This document shows positions 14,133 through 21,906 of a DNA stretch of 22,956 nucleotides, piece by piece. The stretch lies in assembly GCA_937916565.1 (NCBI GenBank), contig CALFSR010000080.1, forward strand, positions 1-22,956, in the 5' to 3' direction. Below the pieces are notes generated by a model. The model searched no databases, was not told the DNA's origin, and was given only the letters and a program-made list of their open reading frames with translations. A program made the translations under genes and the position numbers. The DNA comes from an uncultured Bacillota bacterium (GTDB lineage Bacteria > Bacillota > Limnochordia > Limnochordales > ZCTH02-B6). Each line of letters starts with the position of its first letter. Position 1 is the first letter of the stretch.

Positions 14133-16145
14133 CGGCGGCGCAGCGTGCTCTATGCCGTGGCGTACAGCGACGACCGCCTTAGTTTTGGCCACTCGCCCCG
14201 CCCGGAGGTCGATGCACGGTTTTGGCTGGGGCGGGGAGCGCAGCGGGTTGTTCCGCTCGGGCCGTCCCTGCCGCCCATGTGGGCAGAAATTGCCTGCCGC
14301 GAGCTGCGCACCGCACCCATCGTCAACGGCTCCAGCGCTGTGGATTCAGCCAGGCCCCAGGCGGGGACCAGTCCTTTCGAGCGGTTGCTCGGGCGCATCA
14401 TTCCGTTTCGCCCTGTGGAGGGGTGGGAGCGGGCGATCCAGCGGGCCGCCGCCCGGGCACGGAAGCGGCTGCGGGAGGAAGGGTACGACTGGGTGCGCCG
14501 GCCGCTGCCCGGCCCCGCGGTCGCAGGCCCACTACCTGGCAACCTGGCGTTGCCTGACCCGGCGCCGGTGACCTTAGACGCACTCGTCTCCTTGCTGCGC
14601 GGTCGACTTCTTACGGGCCCTGAAGTCGTGCGCCAGGTGGAGCGGGCGGCGCTTGCCCTGGACCGTCCCTTGGAGGAATGCTTGACGTGGCTCGTCCTCC
14701 AGGAGCGCGTCCACCGGGTGCCGGGAGTCTACCCGACGCCCATCGGCGAGCTTCGCTGCTCCCGGTGTGGCGAGACGGATCACGTGCGGCCGTGGGACTG
14801 CGCCGCATGCGGCGAGCGGCGCTGCTGGCGCTGCGAAGCGTGCCGCGAGCTCGGGCCGGTCACCGCCTGCCTGTTTCTTTACGCCGCCGAGATCGAGGAT
14901 GCGCGAGAGCCGGTTTTGCGGATGAGACAACGGGCGTGCGGCCAAAGCGCGCCGCCGAACGCCGCCTCCGCGCGACCGCTAGCGGGGCTCCGTCCACCGG
15001 AGACTGCGTCGCCGGATTCGCTTTGCGACGGTACTCCGGTCGTCGTCCGGCTCCCGGCGCTGACCTCGGCGCAACGGCGGGCCGCTTGGGCGCTGGACCG
15101 CTTTGTGCGGTTGCCGGAGCACCGGGAGGCGCTCGTCTGGGCCGTCTGCGGGGCGGGGAAGACGGAGGTGACGTTCCTTGCCGCAAGCCGCGTGCTCAAG
15201 CGAGGGGGCCGGGTTTTGTTCGCCGTGCCCCGGCGGGACGTGGTGGCGGAGCTTGGGCCGCGCCTTATAGCGGCGTTTCCGTCGACCAGCGTCCGGGTGC
15301 TCCACGGGGGACCGGATCGCATAGACCAGCCGGGGCTGGAACCGGGCTCGCTCACGATTGCCACTACCCACCAGCTGCTGCGATTTTACAGAGCCTTTGA
15401 CCTCGCAATCTTGGATGAGGTGGACGCCTACCCGTACCGGGGGAGCGCCGTGCTGGCGCGGGCGCTGGCCCGGGCTATCCGGGAGAATGGACTGCTCGTC
15501 CGCATGAGCGCGACGCCCGACGAAGCCTTGATTAGAGAGGCCAAAACGGGCAGGAGCTTGCTGGTGCCCATCCCGGCCCGGCACCACGGGCACCCGCTGC
15601 CTGTCCCCGAGATCGTGGTGGACCGCCATCTAGATGCCAGCGAGGGCGAAAAGCCTTTTGTCCCGTCGGACCTTGTCTTGTCGCTCGTGAGGCGGAGCCT
15701 CTTTGCGGTGCCGCCCGCCCGGCTGCTTGTGTTTGTGCCGACCGTGGCGCTGAGCGAGCGAGTGGGGCGCGGGATGGCGGCGGCGTTGACGCCCGTCACC
15801 GGTCCCGGCCGCGTCGCGTGGTCGCACTCCCGGGACCCGGGCCGGGAGCGGAAACGACGGGCGTTTCACTCCGGGGAGCTCGCCGTATTGGTGGCCACGA
15901 CGATCCTGGAACGGGGCATTACGGTGCCCGATGTGGACGTGATCGTGCTGTTCAGCGACATGGAGCACATCTTCCAGACGGCTGCCCTCATCCAAATGGC
16001 GGGCCGCGTCGGGCGCACGGCGGCGCGGCCGCAAGGACGCGTGGCGTTTGTCGGCAGGCGGATCACCCGCGCCATGCGCACCGCGGTCGCCCAGATCGAG
16101 TACATGAACGACCTCGCGCGGCGGATGGGACTTTTGCGGGCGTGA
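14130..16145 (+). CDS. comFA: ComFA-like late-competence DNA translocase/helicase with N-terminal extension
   Basis: Superfamily 2 DEAD/DEAH-type ATPase that in naturally competent Bacillota drives imported single-stranded DNA into the cytosol. It is 671 residues from GTG 14130, about 200 longer than B. subtilis ComFA (463). Residues 1-205 are an extension of unknown function. Next comes a cysteine cluster of the ComFA zinc-finger type (about 210-245: CSRC, CAAC, CWRCEAC). Walker A is WAVCGAGKTE (about 337-346), and the ComFA-typical DEAD-box variant is LDEVDAYPY (about 428-436). SATP and the block from TTILERGITVPDVDVIV through QMAGRVGRT (ending about 630) complete the helicase core. The partner comFC does not follow it. 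It is likely membrane-associated at the inner face. Assignment rests on the DEVDAYPY, ILERG and Cys motifs together. Confidence 0.88.
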   Translation: MRRRSVLYAVAYSDDRLSFGHSPRPEVDARFWLGRGAQRVVPLGPSLPPMWAEIACRELRTAPIVNGSSAVDSARPQAGTSPFERLLGRIIPFRPVEGWERAIQRAAARARKRLREEGYDWVRRPLPGPAVAGPLPGNLALPDPAPVTLDALVSLLRGRLLTGPEVVRQVERAALALDRPLEECLTWLVLQERVHRVPGVYPTPIGELRCSRCGETDHVRPWDCAACGERRCWRCEACRELGPVTACLFLYAAEIEDAREPVLRMRQRACGQSAPPNAASARPLAGLRPPETASPDSLCDGTPVVVRLPALTSAQRRAAWALDRFVRLPEHREALVWAVCGAGKTEVTFLAASRVLKRGGRVLFAVPRRDVVAELGPRLIAAFPSTSVRVLHGGPDRIDQPGLEPGSLTIATTHQLLRFYRAFDLAILDEVDAYPYRGSAVLARALARAIRENGLLVRMSATPDEALIREAKTGRSLLVPIPARHHGHPLPVPEIVVDRHLDASEGEKPFVPSDLVLSLVRRSLFAVPPARLLVFVPTVALSERVGRGMAAALTPVTGPGRVAWSHSRDPGRERKRRAFHSGELAVLVATTILERGITVPDVDVIVLFSDMEHIFQTAALIQMAGRVGRTAARPQGRVAFVGRRITRAMRTAVAQIEYMNDLARRMGLLRA

Positions 16146-16220
16146 ACGGGATCAAAGCCCAGCACCGGTGCAGGATCGGTGTCCGGGCCGTGGAACGATC
16201 TGCCGGCATAGCTACATCAC

Positions 16221-16236
16221 GAGGTGATCCTATTTG
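16221..16236 (+). promoter_or_regulatory. Near-perfect Shine-Dalgarno before a TTG start
   Basis: GAGGTGATCC (16221-16230) is nearly the full complement of the 16S rRNA 3' end and places TTG 16234 seven bases after GAGGTG. It outweighs the rare start codon. The 88-base gap between comFA and this gene holds the palindrome GCACCGGTGC and no terminator that I can see. Confidence 0.7.
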
Positions 16237-17298
16237 CCTGTCTTGCGCCGTTTTGCCGGCAATCCGATTCTCACGCCCAAAGACGTGCCGCCGACCCGGG
16301 ACGACTACGAGGTGATCGGCGTATTCAACGCCGGCGCCGTGCGGTTTGGCGAGGAGATTCTCCTGCTTTTGCGCGTGGCCGAGCGGCCGCTGCAAGTGGA
16401 TCCCAGGCGGGTGCGGGTTCCGTACCTGGATACCAGCGTCAAGCCGGCGCGCTTCGGGGAGCTTTGGTTTGACCGCGACGACCCCGATGTGGACGCGTCG
16501 GACCCGCGCGGGGTCGCCGTCCGCGGCCGCCACTACTTGACATCCGTGTCCCACCTGCGCATCGCCCGCAGCCGGGACGGCTACCACTTCACGGTCGATC
16601 CGCAGCCGGCGATGTTTCCCGAGGAGATCTACGAGGCGTACGGCCTTGAAGACCCCCGCATTACGCCCATGGGAGATGAGTACTGGCTTACGTACGTCGC
16701 GGTGTCGGGATGGGGCGTCGCGACGGCCGTGGCGCGCACCCGCGACTTCGAGCATTTTGAGCGGCTCGGCATCATTTTCCCGCCGGAGAACAAAAACGTG
16801 GTGCTTTTTCCCGGGCCGATCAACGGCCGCTACTATGCGCTCCACAGGCCGGGTGAAATCGCCTTCGGCAACAAGGTGATCTGGTCCGCGAGTTCCCCGG
16901 ACGGGCGGGCCTGGGGGAGCCATACCGTCGCCCTCGAGCTGCGGCCGGGTCAGTGGGACTCCGTCCGCCTGGGGGCCGGCCCGGTGCCCTTCCGGACGGA
17001 GAAGGGCTGGCTCGAGATCTACCACGGCGTCGGCGATGACGGGCGCTACCACTTGGGGCTTGCCCTATTTGACCTCGAGGACCCGCAGCGGCTTATTGGC
17101 CGCTCGGCGGGCCCCGTCATCTCGCCGCTCGCTCCGTATGAGGCCAAAGGCTTCTACAGCGGCGTCGTTTTCAGCTGCGGCGCCGTGGTCGAGGACGACG
17201 GCCTCGTCCGGGTGTATTACGGCTGCTCGGATGACTCCATGGCGGTCGCCGAGTCTACGGTCGAGGAGCTGCTCGCCTGCGTGGAGCCCGTGTCCTGA
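16234..17298 (+). CDS. GH130-family beta-mannoside phosphorylase/hydrolase
   Basis: Five-bladed beta-propeller enzyme of glycoside hydrolase family 130, which mostly phosphorolyses beta-1,4- or beta-1,2-mannosides to mannose-1-phosphate. It has 354 residues, normal for the family. Visible family features are NPILTP (10-15), VFNAGAVR (30-37), LLLRVAER (44-51), YGLEDPRI (136-143) with the proposed catalytic Asp140, NKNVVLFPGPINGRYYALHRP, GAGPVPFRTEKGWLEIYHG, and a closing VRVYYGCSDD. There is no signal peptide, so it is cytosolic and would act on imported oligosaccharides. TTG 16234 is chosen for its strong ribosome site. It converges on the ABC importer operon, a common pairing. The linkage (mannose-mannose, mannose-glucose or mannose-GlcNAc) cannot be told from sequence reading. 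Confidence 0.9.
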   Translation: MPVLRRFAGNPILTPKDVPPTRDDYEVIGVFNAGAVRFGEEILLLLRVAERPLQVDPRRVRVPYLDTSVKPARFGELWFDRDDPDVDASDPRGVAVRGRHYLTSVSHLRIARSRDGYHFTVDPQPAMFPEEIYEAYGLEDPRITPMGDEYWLTYVAVSGWGVATAVARTRDFEHFERLGIIFPPENKNVVLFPGPINGRYYALHRPGEIAFGNKVIWSASSPDGRAWGSHTVALELRPGQWDSVRLGAGPVPFRTEKGWLEIYHGVGDDGRYHLGLALFDLEDPQRLIGRSAGPVISPLAPYEAKGFYSGVVFSCGAVVEDDGLVRVYYGCSDDSMAVAESTVEELLACVEPVS

Positions 17299-17347
17299 CC
17301 TGGCAGGCGTCCTGGCCTGGCAGGACCCTCAAGGATTGCCTGTACGG

Positions 17348-17381
17348 AAGCGGCCGGCGCGATCCTTGGCGCCGGCCGCTT
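17348..17381. terminator. Convergent 13-bp-stem hairpin, probable bidirectional terminator
   Basis: AAGCGGCCGGCGC (17348-17360) and GCGCCGGCCGCTT (17369-17381) pair perfectly around an 8-base loop, between the ends of the GH130 gene and the minus-strand permease. There is no long T run on either side. A smaller GTCCTG/CAGGAC hairpin lies at 17309-17326 amid two CCTGGCAGG repeats. Confidence 0.7.
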
Positions 17382-17448
17382 GACGATGTCCGTAGACCGA
17401 ACGGCGATCGCCGAGTTCCCTGATCCCGGGTCTCACCTCGGGCAGGTT

Positions 17449-18888
17449 TCAGCCCTTGATTCCCGTAAACGAGATGCCTTCCACGAAGTAGCGCTGGAAG
17501 ACGAGGAAGACGATGATCACGGGTAGGGCGGAAATGAAGGCGCCGGCGAGGAGCGGCCCCCAGTCGAGGGCGACCGCGCCGTACGCTTGCCGCAAGTTGA
17601 GCAGGCCGACGGTCAGCGTAAACTTGTCCTGCGGCGTCGTCAGCACGATCAGCGGCCAGAAGAACTCGTTCCACACGCCCTGGAAGGTCAGGATGGCCAC
17701 TGCCCCCAGTGCAGGCCTGGCCAAGGGAAGCACGATGCGGGAATAAATGGTCGCAGGCCCCGCGCCGTCGATGCGGGCCGACTCCTCGAGCTCCCGCGGC
17801 AGCGACTCAAAGAACTGCTTCATGATGAACACGGCCGACCCGCCGCACAGGCCCGACAAGATGACGCCCGTAAAGCTGTTGAGCAGCGTCTCCTGGCCCC
17901 ACAGTCTCGACAGGCCAAAGATCCCGTCCCGCAGCACCAGGTAGTTGGAAATGAACGTCACCTGGCCTGGGATCATCATCGAGAACAGGATCAGCATAAA
18001 CAGGGCGTTGCGCCCGGGAAAGCGCAGGCGCGCCAGCGCGTAGCCCGTCATCGAAGCGATGACGAGGTGGGTCAGCACCTTGACCACGGCCAGGAAGAAC
18101 GAGTTTCCAATCCACGTGAGGAACAGGTTTTTGCCGGTCGTACGGCTGTAGTTTTCCTGAAACACCCGGGTGTAGTTGTAGAACACGTAGGGGATGACGC
18201 CGGGCGTGACATTGTTCCAGCTCTGGACACGGCCTAGCCGCTCGATGCGGTTGGGCGCCAGCGTCGCCGAGTGGAACGTCTGCCGGAATGGAACCTCCAG
18301 ATCCAGGGGCAGGCGGTCCGCCACCACGTCTTCGCCGTTGTGCCGGATCGTAAAGGAGTACGTCACCAGCTGGCCCGTAACGCCGTCCTGCTCCGCGGGC
18401 TTTCGGCCGGTTTCGACCACGTCGGAGACGATGGCGTAGTCGGCTGCGAACGCGCCCGGCCGCACCGCACCGATCCCTGCGCCGGGCAGCCGACGCGGGA
18501 CGCGCACGATGGGCGCCTGGGGCTCCACCCCGTCGGGAACGAAGTACGTGACCTCAAAGGGCACTTCCGCCCCCGGCCCAAAGGAGCCAAACCACCCGCT
18601 TCCGCCGCCCGCCTTGCCCAGGCGCCACGCGGCGACCCAGTTGGCTGGCTTAAGCTGGGGCGGGTCAATCCGGGGCGGCCATTCGATGGGATCGTCCTTG
18701 AGACTCGAGAGCGTGGCGAACAAAAACGGCCCCATAAAGAAGATCGAAAACACAAGAAGCAGCACGTACACAAGCCCCGCCCGGGCCCACGCCCGGCGCG
18801 CCGCGGCGTTGCGGCGCTCGAGCTCCGCGGGCGTTTCAGGGGCCGCCGTGGCCGCTGGCACGTTTACGCTGGTGCGGGCATCAGCCAT
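17449..18888 (-). CDS. ABC sugar transporter permease (MalG/LacG type) with large extracytoplasmic insertion
   Basis: Inner-membrane permease of a carbohydrate-uptake family 1 ABC importer. It has 479 residues against a usual 270-300. After a polar N-terminus, helix 1 is at about 37-62. The expected loop NWVAAWRLG (83-91) is then interrupted by about 145 residues (92-237) that are polar, Gly/Pro-rich and beta-like, lie outside the membrane and belong to no domain that I recognise. The canonical fold resumes at YTRVFQENYSRT and WIGNSFFLAVVKVLTHLV. The EAA loop that contacts the ATPase reads EESARIDGAGPATIYSRI near 368-385. ATG 18888 overlaps the stop of the other permease by 8 bases, with GGTGGAAGG before it. 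No ATPase gene follows, so a shared MsmX/MalK-like ATPase elsewhere is expected. Confidence 0.92.
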   Translation of the reverse strand: MADARTSVNVPAATAAPETPAELERRNAAARRAWARAGLVYVLLLVFSIFFMGPFLFATLSSLKDDPIEWPPRIDPPQLKPANWVAAWRLGKAGGGSGWFGSFGPGAEVPFEVTYFVPDGVEPQAPIVRVPRRLPGAGIGAVRPGAFAADYAIVSDVVETGRKPAEQDGVTGQLVTYSFTIRHNGEDVVADRLPLDLEVPFRQTFHSATLAPNRIERLGRVQSWNNVTPGVIPYVFYNYTRVFQENYSRTTGKNLFLTWIGNSFFLAVVKVLTHLVIASMTGYALARLRFPGRNALFMLILFSMMIPGQVTFISNYLVLRDGIFGLSRLWGQETLLNSFTGVILSGLCGGSAVFIMKQFFESLPRELEESARIDGAGPATIYSRIVLPLARPALGAVAILTFQGVWNEFFWPLIVLTTPQDKFTLTVGLLNLRQAYGAVALDWGPLLAGAFISALPVIIVFLVFQRYFVEGISFTGIKG

Positions 18889-20005
18889 TTCCTTCCACCA
18901 CCCTGCGCTGGATGAGGACGGCGATCAACGTCAAGATGGACAAGATGACGGCCGCGGCGCTGGCGATGCCGACCCGCGGCAGCGCACCGCCGGGGAAAGC
19001 GTTGCTGTACACGTAGTACGCCAGCGTGATGACCGCTTCAAGCGGCGCCGCCGAGCCGATGATGGCCACCTGGTCAAACATCTGCAAGCTTCCGATGAGT
19101 CCTAGCGCCACGACGAGAAACGTGATGTGCTTGAGCTGCGGCACGGTCACAAATCGGAACTGTTGCCACCGGTTGGCGCCGTCCACCGCCGCGGCTTCAT
19201 ACAGCTCCCGCGGGATGTCCTGCAGGCCTGCAAGATACAGCAGCATAAACGTGGGGGCCGTCGTCCACGTGTTGAGCATCATGATGGAGACGAGCGGCAT
19301 CGAGAGCGACAGCCACCCGCCGCCTTCCGGGATTGACCGCCGTGTGTTGAGCCACACGATGCGCACCGGTTCCACCTCGAGGGGGGACAGGGTTCCCGTG
19401 GCCCAAAGAAGCGTGACGCCCGCAGCGGACAGCATGAGCGAGGTCAGCACGGCGCCGGGTTCAAACCAGCGTACGGGCCGGCCGCGGCTTCTGTCCCACA
19501 GCACTTGCAGGAGCTGGAGCACCGCCGCCAGGGCCAGGAACGCCGCGAGAAACGGCCAGTATTGCAAAAACCACTCAATGACGTAGTTGATGAGACCGGT
19601 ACGCTGAAACGCCCACAGGAAGATGAGCGTCACGACGACGCTCGAGGCGACGCTGGGCATGTAGTAGGCCGTGCGGAAGAAAGCGATGCCCTTGATCTTG
19701 TTGTTGAGCACGACCGCGAGCACCAGAGCGAACGCGGTCTGGCAGGCGGTGACGATCAGGGAGAAACCGATGCTGTTGCGCAAAGCGACCAGGAAGCGGG
19801 TTTCCCGGAAGATGGCGATGTAGTTGGCGAGCCCCACCCAGTTGGGGTCGTCGAACATGTTGTAGTCCGTAAAGCTGAAGTAGATGGCCCGCACGAAGGC
19901 ATAGCCGAAAAAGATGAGCAAGCTCAGGACGAACGGCAGCAGAAACAAGTAGGCCGCCAGCGCCTCCTGCACGCGTTGGCTAAGTCCCCGAGGCAATGCA
20001 CCCAC
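18881..20005 (-). CDS. ABC sugar transporter permease (MalF/UgpA type) with extra membrane segments
   Basis: First permease of the importer, 374 residues against a usual 290-310. Helix 1 is at about 17-40, followed by the family's YFSFTDYNMF and FVGLANY-like VGLANYIAIF (57-66). Helices follow around 80-100 and 112-133. At about 146-216, where the usual protein has a short loop after GLIN, there is an insertion with two additional hydrophobic segments (151-169 and 184-203) split by a basic loop DRSRGRPVRW. The EAA loop is LYEAAAVDGANRWQQFRFVTVPQL (268-291). The start is GTG, with a GAGGGGAA stretch close before it, so the exact start is less certain. It overlaps the second permease by 8 bases, as expected for subunits made in equal amounts. 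Confidence 0.92.
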   Translation of the reverse strand: MGALPRGLSQRVQEALAAYLFLLPFVLSLLIFFGYAFVRAIYFSFTDYNMFDDPNWVGLANYIAIFRETRFLVALRNSIGFSLIVTACQTAFALVLAVVLNNKIKGIAFFRTAYYMPSVASSVVVTLIFLWAFQRTGLINYVIEWFLQYWPFLAAFLALAAVLQLLQVLWDRSRGRPVRWFEPGAVLTSLMLSAAGVTLLWATGTLSPLEVEPVRIVWLNTRRSIPEGGGWLSLSMPLVSIMMLNTWTTAPTFMLLYLAGLQDIPRELYEAAAVDGANRWQQFRFVTVPQLKHITFLVVALGLIGSLQMFDQVAIIGSAAPLEAVITLAYYVYSNAFPGGALPRVGIASAAAVILSILTLIAVLIQRRVVEGNG

Positions 20006-20058
20006 TTCCCCTCGCCGTCATGGGCCGTGTTGGCTGTGTTGCGCCGGGTGTCTCGGCG

Positions 20059-20098
20059 AAAAGCGGCAGGCGCCGGGGCGAGCCCGGACACCTGCCGC
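20059..20098 (-). terminator. Hairpin with short U tract between binding-protein and permease genes
   Basis: On the minus strand GCGGCAGG pairs with CCTGCCGC, with CCGGG/CCCGG stacked inside and GCGAG-type loop bases, followed by TTTT. It sits in the 106-base gap after the binding-protein stop. A leaky terminator or RNA-stabilising hairpin here would make binding protein in excess over the permeases, as is usual in such operons. Confidence 0.6.
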
Positions 20099-20111
20099 CG
20101 GTGTGAAGAGC

Positions 20112-21398
20112 TTACCGCCCCGTCAGGGCGTCAAAGCGCTGCTGCGCCTCCCGCAGGGCGGTGTCGGCGTCCAGCTCGCCGAGCAAGACCGCGCCGAGGG
20201 CGTCGTTGATGGGCGCCATCCAGTCGCCGCCGTAGTTGAGGAACTTGAACGGATGCACGTAGCCGTCGGACGCGCCCTGGAATACGACCAGGTTGGCCTG
20301 GGCCTCAGGGTCGGGCTGGGCGAAGTACGGGTTGTCGACGAGCGCCGCCCGGCTCGGCAGGGCCAGACCCCGCTCCAGCACCCACTGCTGCGCCTCGGGG
20401 CTGGTGAGGGCCTCAAGAACCTTGAAGGCCTCTTCCTTTACCTGGCTCCGGGCGTTGATGGACCAGGAGACGGTGAAGATGAGGTTGCCCCGCTGGCCCG
20501 TGCCCGGGTGCTTGGGCAGGGGCACCGCGCCGTAGGCCAGGTTGGGGGCGGAGTCCCGCAGGAAGCCAAGGATCCAAGCGCCCTCGACGGCCGCCGCGAC
20601 CTGGTCCGTGGACAGGGCGCCGCCGCCCCAGCCCTGGCCGACGTCCTGCGGGTGCACGCCGACGCGGTCGGCCAGGAGGCCGGTGTACCACTTGAACGCC
20701 TCCACGAAGCGGGGATCGAGCACGTTGGTGTGGCCGTTCTCATCAAAGGGCTCCCAGCCGGTCGCCAGGGCGAAAGCGCCAAACCGGGCGTACTCGGGCT
20801 GCAGGGCCAGGCCATAGAAGTCGGGACCGAGGGCCGCGACCCGGCGCAGCTTGTCCGCCAGGGTGTTCCAGTCGTCGTCCGCGTCCGGGTACGGGACGCC
20901 GGCGAGGTCAAAGAGGTCCTTGTTGAAGAACAAGGCCAGCGTGTTGAAGTCCTTGGGGATGCCGTAGATCTGGCCGTTCAGGCTGAAGGCGTCGAGCAGC
21001 TCGGGGATGATGTGCTCGGCCCGCAGGACGCTGGACTTGGCCAGATAGTCGTTGAGGGGCTCAAGCTGCCCGGCCCGCATGAGGCCTTCGGCCCAGAAGA
21101 TGTCAACGTAGAACACGTCCGGCGCCGTGCCCGCCGACAAGGCGTTGACGATGTAGGTCTCGTAGGCGTCGGCGATCGGCTCGTACACGACGCGGATGCC
21201 CTGGGGCTCCACCGCAGGCCGCACGAACCGTTCGATCAACTCTTCAACGATGGCAATGTCCGTCCCACCCCAGCCGGAGACGCGCACGGTCGTCTGCGCG
21301 GCCGCCGGCAAGGCGATGAGTACAGCGATGAGCAGGGCGACGAAGCCCGTCTTGAGGGTGCTAGGGCGCAAGAAACGCCCGAGACGTCCGCTCTGCAC
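20112..21398 (-). CDS. ABC transporter extracellular sugar-binding protein (family 1)
   Basis: Solute-binding protein that captures sugar for the two downstream permeases. It has 428 residues, typical for family 1. A signal peptide covers about 1-34 (KTGFVALLIAVLIALPAAA, cleavage before Gln35). There is no cysteine after the hydrophobic core, so no lipobox. The mature part shows the binding-protein pattern: VRVSGWGG, ALSAGTAPDVFYVDIFWAEGL, GIPKDFNTLALFFNKDLF, a Trp/Gly-rich middle, and SWSINARSQVKEEAFKVLEALTSPEAQQW. The start is GTG 21398 with AAGGAGG nine bases upstream, a strong site. It is the first gene of the minus-strand operon and diverges from the debranching-type gene. Ligand unknown; the GH130 neighbour hints at mannosides. 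Confidence 0.93.
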   Translation of the reverse strand: MQSGRLGRFLRPSTLKTGFVALLIAVLIALPAAAQTTVRVSGWGGTDIAIVEELIERFVRPAVEPQGIRVVYEPIADAYETYIVNALSAGTAPDVFYVDIFWAEGLMRAGQLEPLNDYLAKSSVLRAEHIIPELLDAFSLNGQIYGIPKDFNTLALFFNKDLFDLAGVPYPDADDDWNTLADKLRRVAALGPDFYGLALQPEYARFGAFALATGWEPFDENGHTNVLDPRFVEAFKWYTGLLADRVGVHPQDVGQGWGGGALSTDQVAAAVEGAWILGFLRDSAPNLAYGAVPLPKHPGTGQRGNLIFTVSWSINARSQVKEEAFKVLEALTSPEAQQWVLERGLALPSRAALVDNPYFAQPDPEAQANLVVFQGASDGYVHPFKFLNYGGDWMAPINDALGAVLLGELDADTALREAQQRFDALTGR

Positions 21399-21458
21399 GT
21401 TTGGTTGCCTCCTTTGCGTGGGGTTGTAGTAAGGGCGTCAAGTACATCCGGTCCGGTG

Positions 21459-21507
21459 CGTCAGCGGTCGTTTCCGTGGCTGGAAGTACGCGGCTTGGCC
21501 GCTGACG
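21459..21507. repeat. 9-bp inverted repeat in the binding-protein leader
   Basis: CGTCAGCGG (21459-21467) and CCGCTGACG (21499-21507) are perfectly complementary with 31 bases between them. They lie about 60-110 bases before the GTG of the binding protein, so they would form a hairpin in its mRNA leader if transcription starts further upstream. No T run follows. Confidence 0.5.
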
Positions 21508-21599
21508 GCCGCGTTGAAAAAACCACCCGGCATTTCACCCCCCTCGCGCAGGCTGCGGCCCCGGGGGCCGGCTTCTCCGGTGGCTTGCCGCCCACCGGC

Positions 21600-21685
21600 C
21601 GGGAATGTTCGCCCCGGGGAGGATGATGCGCAAGCTGGCAGGATGTCGATTGCGTACGATTATGAGAACGAGGCGAACATTCCCG
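21600..21685. repeat. Perfect 14-bp inverted repeat, candidate paired operators
   Basis: CGGGAATGTTCGCC (21600-21613) and GGCGAACATTCCCG (21672-21685) match at all 14 positions and are 58 bases apart, start to start 72 bases (about seven helical turns). Each arm is itself a rough palindrome of the form CGGGAA-TG-TTCGCC. The layout suits two dimer sites on one DNA face joined by looping, rather than a simple RNA hairpin. Confidence 0.7.
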
Positions 21686-21693
21686 ACGCAAAC

Positions 21694-21710
21694 CGGGAAA
21701 AGTGTTCCCG
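21694..21710. promoter_or_regulatory. 6-5-6 palindromic operator candidate
   Basis: CGGGAA (21694-21699) and TTCCCG (21705-21710) flank AAGTG. The half-site CGGGAA is the same as in the outer end of the neighbouring 14-bp repeats, and the site lies 9 bases from them. Its position next to the minus-strand TATACT suits a repressor of the importer promoter. No regulator gene is present in the window to name. Confidence 0.6.
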
Positions 21711-21906
21711 AATTGGAAGTATACGGTAATTGAAGTCTTCGCCGCGGCGGGGGCGATTCCTCCTAGCTGGGTCGGGGCCCGTCGTGCCCACGGGACCGGA
21801 AGCCCCGGCTAGTCGTCGTTATCGCCGGTAGGCGGCCCCGGTAGGTGCAGTGGCTCGGGCGGCGAATCATTACGCGCCCGCAACGACGACATAGGAGTTG
21901 AGGCAG

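Larger units (their letters stand above)
21399..21906. promoter_or_regulatory. Divergent control region between importer operon and debranching gene
   Basis: The 508 bases hold no credible gene. From the binding-protein side they contain its AAGGAGG ribosome site, a 9-bp inverted repeat (21459-21507), a GC-rich stretch, the operator-like cluster (21600-21710), and an AT-richer patch 21711-21735. On the minus strand TATACT (21718-21723) is a good -10 hexamer with no recognisable -35, placing a start just at the 21694-21710 palindrome. At the other end AGGAG (21893-21897) precedes the TTG start of the debranching gene. Promoter positions are tentative. Confidence 0.55.

Noticed and set aside
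20103..21626. 507-residue open frame on the + strand opposite the sugar-binding protein gene
   Set aside because: It lies entirely antisense to a gene with clear signal peptide and family motifs. Long antisense frames are common in high-GC DNA, and its translation is low-complexity Gly/Val/Arg.
21600..21710. SOS (LexA/DinR) boxes
   Set aside because: GTTCG and CGAAC half-sites occur, but the required partner four bases away is missing at both places.
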